This document shows positions 5,054-5,110 of a stretch of DNA of 5,110 nucleotides, piece by piece. The notes under the pieces were generated by a model. That model made no database searches. It worked only from the letters and a program-made list of their open reading frames with translations, and had not been told where the DNA came from. Source of the stretch: an uncultured beta proteobacterium (GTDB taxonomy: Bacteria; Pseudomonadota; Gammaproteobacteria; Burkholderiales; Burkholderiaceae_C); contig CAISLL010000413.1 of the NCBI GenBank assembly GCA_903886165.1, forward strand, positions 1 to 5,110, given 5' to 3'. Numbering within the stretch: position 1 is the first letter of the stretch; every line of letters begins with the position of its first letter. A program made the translations under genes and the position numbers.

Positions 5054-5110
5054 ATGCCTCGCGTCAAACGTGGTGTAACGGCTCGCGCCCGCCATAAAAA
5101 AGTTTTAGCC
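5054..5110 (+). CDS. rplT: 50S ribosomal protein L20, N-terminal fragment (3' partial)
   Basis: Nineteen codons are visible before the window ends: MPRVKRGVTARARHKKVLA, the characteristic basic N-terminus of L20. L20 is an early assembly protein of the large subunit that binds 23S rRNA. In E. coli and Bacillus it also represses its own operon. AAGGAG at 5041-5046, 7 bases before ATG, is a good ribosome binding site. The gene is the expected partner downstream of rpmI. Nothing can be said about the rest of the protein. Confidence 0.95.
   Translation, partial: MPRVKRGVTARARHKKVLA

Overview
The window looks like an ordinary chromosomal segment of a betaproteobacterium, most likely order Burkholderiales and possibly a Comamonadaceae relative such as Rhodoferax or Polaromonas. 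That placement rests on recalled protein similarity and on the thrS-infC-rpmI-rplT order with an ATC-started infC. I could not run a search. Every confident gene is on the + strand. No mobile element, CRISPR array, tRNA, rRNA or sign of recent transfer was seen.

Layout. Bases 1-340 are the C-terminal end of a GlnT-type glutamine synthetase family ligase. Bases 341-598 are an AT-rich regulatory interval full of inverted repeats: a perfect 24-bp palindrome, two further inverted repeats, and two copies of a GTCTT-N4-AAGAC palindrome exactly 30 bp apart. It leads into aceA (599-1918, isocitrate lyase), which ends at a strong intrinsic terminator (1938-1975). thrS (2022-3935, threonyl-tRNA synthetase) follows within 50 bases of the terminator and has no evident Shine-Dalgarno sequence. 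Next come infC (4015-4608, IF3), starting at a non-canonical ATC codon, a 216-base non-coding leader rich in alternative hairpins (4609-4824), rpmI (4825-5028, L35) and the first 19 codons of rplT (5054 to the edge, L20).

Function. The left half is central metabolism: amidation of glutamate or a related acceptor, and the glyoxylate shunt used on acetate, fatty acids and other C2-yielding substrates. The right half is the conserved translation cluster. In E. coli this cluster is controlled at the RNA level: ThrRS represses thrS, IF3 senses its own abnormal start codon, and L20 represses rpmI-rplT. The sequence here shows the IF3 signature clearly, an elaborate leader where an L20 target would be expected, and a possible internal promoter inside thrS that contains the only ATA codon in the annotated reading frames.

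I see no new multi-gene system. What deserves a second look is regulatory: the aceA operator region, the thrS internal promoter and infC leader, and the rpmI leader.
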